DNA from: Lachnospiraceae bacterium
GTDB taxonomy: Bacteria > Bacillota > Clostridia > Lachnospirales > Lachnospiraceae
Assembly: GCA_017958465.1 (NCBI GenBank)
Contig: JAGDCQ010000196.1
Span: forward strand, 1 to 7,222
DNA length: 7,222 bases
Direction of reading: 5' to 3'
The notes under the pieces were generated by a model. It did no database searches, was not told where the DNA came from, and saw nothing but the letters and a program-made list of their open reading frames with translations. The position numbers and the translations under genes were made by a program. Below, piece by piece: positions 4,856 to 7,222 of this stretch; the first letter of the stretch is position 1, and each line of letters opens with the position of its first letter.

Positions 4856-7222
4856 TTAGCCCTGGTAGTCCGAGGGCATACGCCAGTCTCCGCGGGGCGA
4901 AAGCGCCACAGAGCCCACCTTTGGCCCATCGGGTATGCAGTTTCTCTTAAACTGGTTCGAACGGAAACGCCTCATAAAGGTATTGAGCGTATCCTGTATT
5001 TTCTCCTGTGAAACCTCCGGGAAGGCGATGGTGGCCAGCTTTTCGATCTTGTCGCGCGAAAAGCCGCAGCGCACGTAGTAGTACAGGAAAAAGTCGTGGA
5101 GATCGTACTTGCCGATCGTCTCTTCCGTGGACTGGCGGATGTTTCCGTTCTCGTCCGGGGGCAGGAGCTCGGGGCTTATCACCGTGTCAAGAACTCCGAA
5201 AAGCACGTTTTTGAGGTCCTCGTCACAGCCTTCGGCGTAGGTCTCGATGATGAATTTCACTAGGGTTTTGGGGATGGAGACGTTCACAGCGTACATGGAC
5301 ATATGGTCACCGTTGTAGGTGCACCAGCCAAGCGCAAGCTCTGAAAGGTCGCCGGTCCCGATGACAAGGCCGCCCTCTTTGTTTGCTATATCCATAAGGA
5401 TCTGGGTGCGCTCCCTGGCCTGGATGTTTTCGTAGGTCACATCATATACGCCCTCAGGCTGGCCTATATCCTTCATGTGCAGGCGGCAGGCCTCTGTTAT
5501 ATCTATGGTGCGTGCGTCGGTGCCTATAAGCTCCATAAGCCTGTCGGCGCTGGTTTTCGTCTGCTTTGTGGTGCCAAACCCGGGCATTGTCACGGTTATG
5601 ATGTCGCTGACCGGCAGCCCTGCCATCTTGTAGGCTTCTCTCGTGACAAGGAGGGCAAGTGTGGAGTCGAGACCGCCGGAAATACCGATAACAGACTTTT
5701 TGATCCCTGTCTTTCTCAGGCGTGTGGCAAGGCCCGCAGCCTGTATCGAAAGGATCTCCATACAGCGTTTTGCCCGGTCTTCCTTGACCTTTGGTACAAA
5801 GGGGTAGGCGGGGACAGATTCAGGCCAAAGCTCGTGGGTAAGGCAGCGCTCCGCGAAAACTCGCCTGAAAACAGGGAGGTTGCGGGGCCTGAAGCTGTTC
5901 ATCTTCACACGGTCGTTTTCTATTTTTTCGAGATCGAAAAGACCTTCCGTGAACATAAAGCCGTTAAGGAAATATGAGTGGTTCTCCGCCTTTACGGAGC
6001 CACACTCCGCAATCAGGCAGTGCCCGGAGTATACAACGTCCGTGGTGCTCTCGCCGCTCCCTGCGGAAGCGTAGATATACGCCGTGTTGCAGGCCGCGGA
6101 CTGCATAGCCACCAGGTTTTTGCGGTAGCTGCGCTTCGAGATGAGCTCGTTGCTGGCAGAAGGGTTTAGGATGACGTTTGCGCCCGCAAGGGCAAGCTTT
6201 CCGGAAGGCGGGGCAGCCACCCACAGGTCTTCGCAGATCTCAACGCCTATCCGCATCCCGTCGGAAGTTTCAACTATAACGTCGGCGCCGAAAGGCACCT
6301 CCTCGCCGTCGATCCGGACAACCTTTGAAACGGCGTCAAGAGAGGAAGCAAACCAGCGTTTTTCATAGAATTCATTGTAGTTTGGAAGGTAGGTCTTAGG
6401 CACAAGGGCAAGGATCCTGCCGTTAAGGATCAGGGCGGCGCAGTTGAACAAAAGCCCGCTGTCCCGAAGAGGCAGGCCCACAGAAATCACTCTGTCGTCA
6501 CCTTTTGTGGCATCCTTTATCTCCTTTAGGGCGCGTAGCGCTGCGTCCGCAAGGTCCTTTCGAAGGAACATATCGCCGCAGGTGTAGCCTGTAAGGCAAA
6601 GCTCCGGGAACAGGACGATATCGGCATCCTTCGTTTCCCCGGCCTTAAGGGCCTTAAGTACGTTTTCCGTGTTTGCTTTTACGTTTCCGAGTGTAATATC
6701 GAAGGCGGCGCACACCGCTTTTCTGAAACCGTGATCCATAACACTGTAAACTCCCTTGTGTGTTGCAAGATATTCGTAAACTACAGGGGGGACCGCGCTC
6801 CTGATGCTGTCAAGGTCCCCGCGTATGTAAGCTTTCCTTACCCCGCTGGAACTAAGGAAACCGTACTCGCTGTTCCGGACCTCCGTAAAGTTGCCGTAGA
6901 ACTCCCGGATAAGGGGCGTGGCAGTTTCTTCAAGGGTTTCCCCGTCCCTTGTGATGATAAGGTACTTGTTGCCGGAAACAAGCTCCCTTGACTTGTACCA
7001 GATGTGGAGCTCTTTAACCTTGTCGGTGCCAAATACAAGCACCGCTTCATCGGCCTTGTATTTTTCCTTGAGAGTAGCTACGGTGTCAAAGGTCCTTCCG
7101 GAGATGTCCGTGGAAAGCTCGATATCATCGGCAATAAAACCGTATTCCTCAAAGGCTTTGCGCATAAGGGAGAGGCGGGTGGCAGCGTTCATGGCGTCAC
7201 CGGCGTTCAGCCCCTTCCAGCC
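4856..7222 (-). CDS. nadE: NadD-like adenylyltransferase domain fused to glutamine-dependent NAD+ synthetase (5' end off window)
   Basis: The frame is open from the window edge to TAA at 4858-4856. Residue numbers below count from the Met at 7192, which has no ribosome binding site; ten further in-frame codons precede it, so the real start lies outside. Residues 1-150 match the C-terminal two-thirds of NadD: RLSLM, GTDKVKELHIWY (55-66; E. coli GQDSLLTFPTWY), LSSSGVR (113-119) and VVYEYLATHKGVY near the end. The HxGH active-site motif should be off the window. Residues from about 152 form a complete NAD synthetase: an amidase domain with a nitrilase-type triad Glu197 (FPEL), Lys266 (PKTY), Cys320 (VEICED), then an ATP-pyrophosphatase domain with SGGLDS (505-510) and family-typical FKRNCIPDGPKVG (748-760). 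NadD makes nicotinate adenine dinucleotide from NaMN and ATP; NadE amidates it to NAD+ with glutamine and ATP, in the cytoplasm. The C-terminal part, about 627 residues, has normal NadE length, so the NadD part is additional. Confidence 0.93.
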   Translation of the reverse strand, partial: GWKGLNAGDAMNAATRLSLMRKAFEEYGFIADDIELSTDISGRTFDTVATLKEKYKADEAVLVFGTDKVKELHIWYKSRELVSGNKYLIITRDGETLEETATPLIREFYGNFTEVRNSEYGFLSSSGVRKAYIRGDLDSIRSAVPPVVYEYLATHKGVYSVMDHGFRKAVCAAFDITLGNVKANTENVLKALKAGETKDADIVLFPELCLTGYTCGDMFLRKDLADAALRALKEIKDATKGDDRVISVGLPLRDSGLLFNCAALILNGRILALVPKTYLPNYNEFYEKRWFASSLDAVSKVVRIDGEEVPFGADVIVETSDGMRIGVEICEDLWVAAPPSGKLALAGANVILNPSASNELISKRSYRKNLVAMQSAACNTAYIYASAGSGESTTDVVYSGHCLIAECGSVKAENHSYFLNGFMFTEGLFDLEKIENDRVKMNSFRPRNLPVFRRVFAERCLTHELWPESVPAYPFVPKVKEDRAKRCMEILSIQAAGLATRLRKTGIKKSVIGISGGLDSTLALLVTREAYKMAGLPVSDIITVTMPGFGTTKQTKTSADRLMELIGTDARTIDITEACRLHMKDIGQPEGVYDVTYENIQARERTQILMDIANKEGGLVIGTGDLSELALGWCTYNGDHMSMYAVNVSIPKTLVKFIIETYAEGCDEDLKNVLFGVLDTVISPELLPPDENGNIRQSTEETIGKYDLHDFFLYYYVRCGFSRDKIEKLATIAFPEVSQEKIQDTLNTFMRRFRSNQFKRNCIPDGPKVGSVALSPRGDWRMPSDYQG

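Noticed and set aside
4822..4929. N-terminal extension of the lipoprotein to base 4929
   Set aside because: It would overlap the NAD synthetase gene by 74 bases and bury the signal peptide 36 residues in; AAGGAGG before 4821 gives a clear start.
4520..5011. Plus-strand frame with a striking repetitive Gly-Val/Ser-Val product
   Set aside because: The repetition is only the reverse complement of the TPTPTE linker codons; it runs across two minus-strand genes and has no ribosome binding site of note.
5477..5977. Plus-strand frame of 166 codons inside the NAD synthetase gene
   Set aside because: It is antisense to conserved NadE sequence, including the region of the SGGLDS motif, and has no recognisable features.
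7190..7192. ATG 7192 as the true start of the NAD synthetase fusion
   Set aside because: No ribosome binding site precedes it, the frame stays open to the window edge, and the NadD domain would lack its N-terminal nucleotide-binding motif.

Overview
The window looks like chromosomal DNA of a Gram-positive Clostridia-type bacterium, possibly Lachnospiraceae-like. The grounds are strong AAGGAG/AAGGAGG ribosome binding sites, a lipoprotein whose lipid-anchored Cys is followed by a long Thr/Pro/Glu linker, and the style of the MATE and glycosyltransferase proteins. The taxon is inferred; no marker gene is present. Coding density is very high: there is no gene-free stretch over 300 bases, and no RNA gene, insertion sequence or CRISPR array was seen.

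Left half, plus strand (1-3481): a tightly packed run of four genes. It opens inside an MscS-family mechanosensitive channel gene (5' end off the window). Next, 12 bases on, is an unrecognised 124-residue single-span membrane protein with an extraordinary Tyr/Glu/His/Asp tail. That gene overlaps by four bases (ATGA) a complete MATE-family multidrug/metabolite exporter. A GT4-type glycosyltransferase follows, resembling the diacylglycerol glucosyltransferase-like branch. All four products are membrane proteins or plausibly membrane/envelope associated, so the run may be an envelope or osmotic-stress operon. This rests on layout only.

Centre (3482-3530): a long A-rich/T-rich hairpin between the convergent gene blocks, which can terminate transcription from both sides.

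Right half, minus strand (7222-3553): transcription enters from the right edge in a long gene that joins a NadD-like nicotinate mononucleotide adenylyltransferase domain (its N-terminus off the window) to a complete glutamine-dependent NAD synthetase. This would place the last two steps of NAD synthesis on one chain. After 34 bases comes a secreted lipoprotein of unknown function, made of a signal peptide, a Thr/Pro/Glu linker and two diverged copies of one beta-rich domain. No terminator separates the two genes, so they are probably co-transcribed and end at the shared central terminator.

The items most worth a second look are the NadD-NadE fusion, the small His/Glu/Tyr-tailed membrane protein coupled to the MATE exporter, and the duplicated-domain lipoprotein. 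I found no convincing evidence of a wholly new defence or mobile system.
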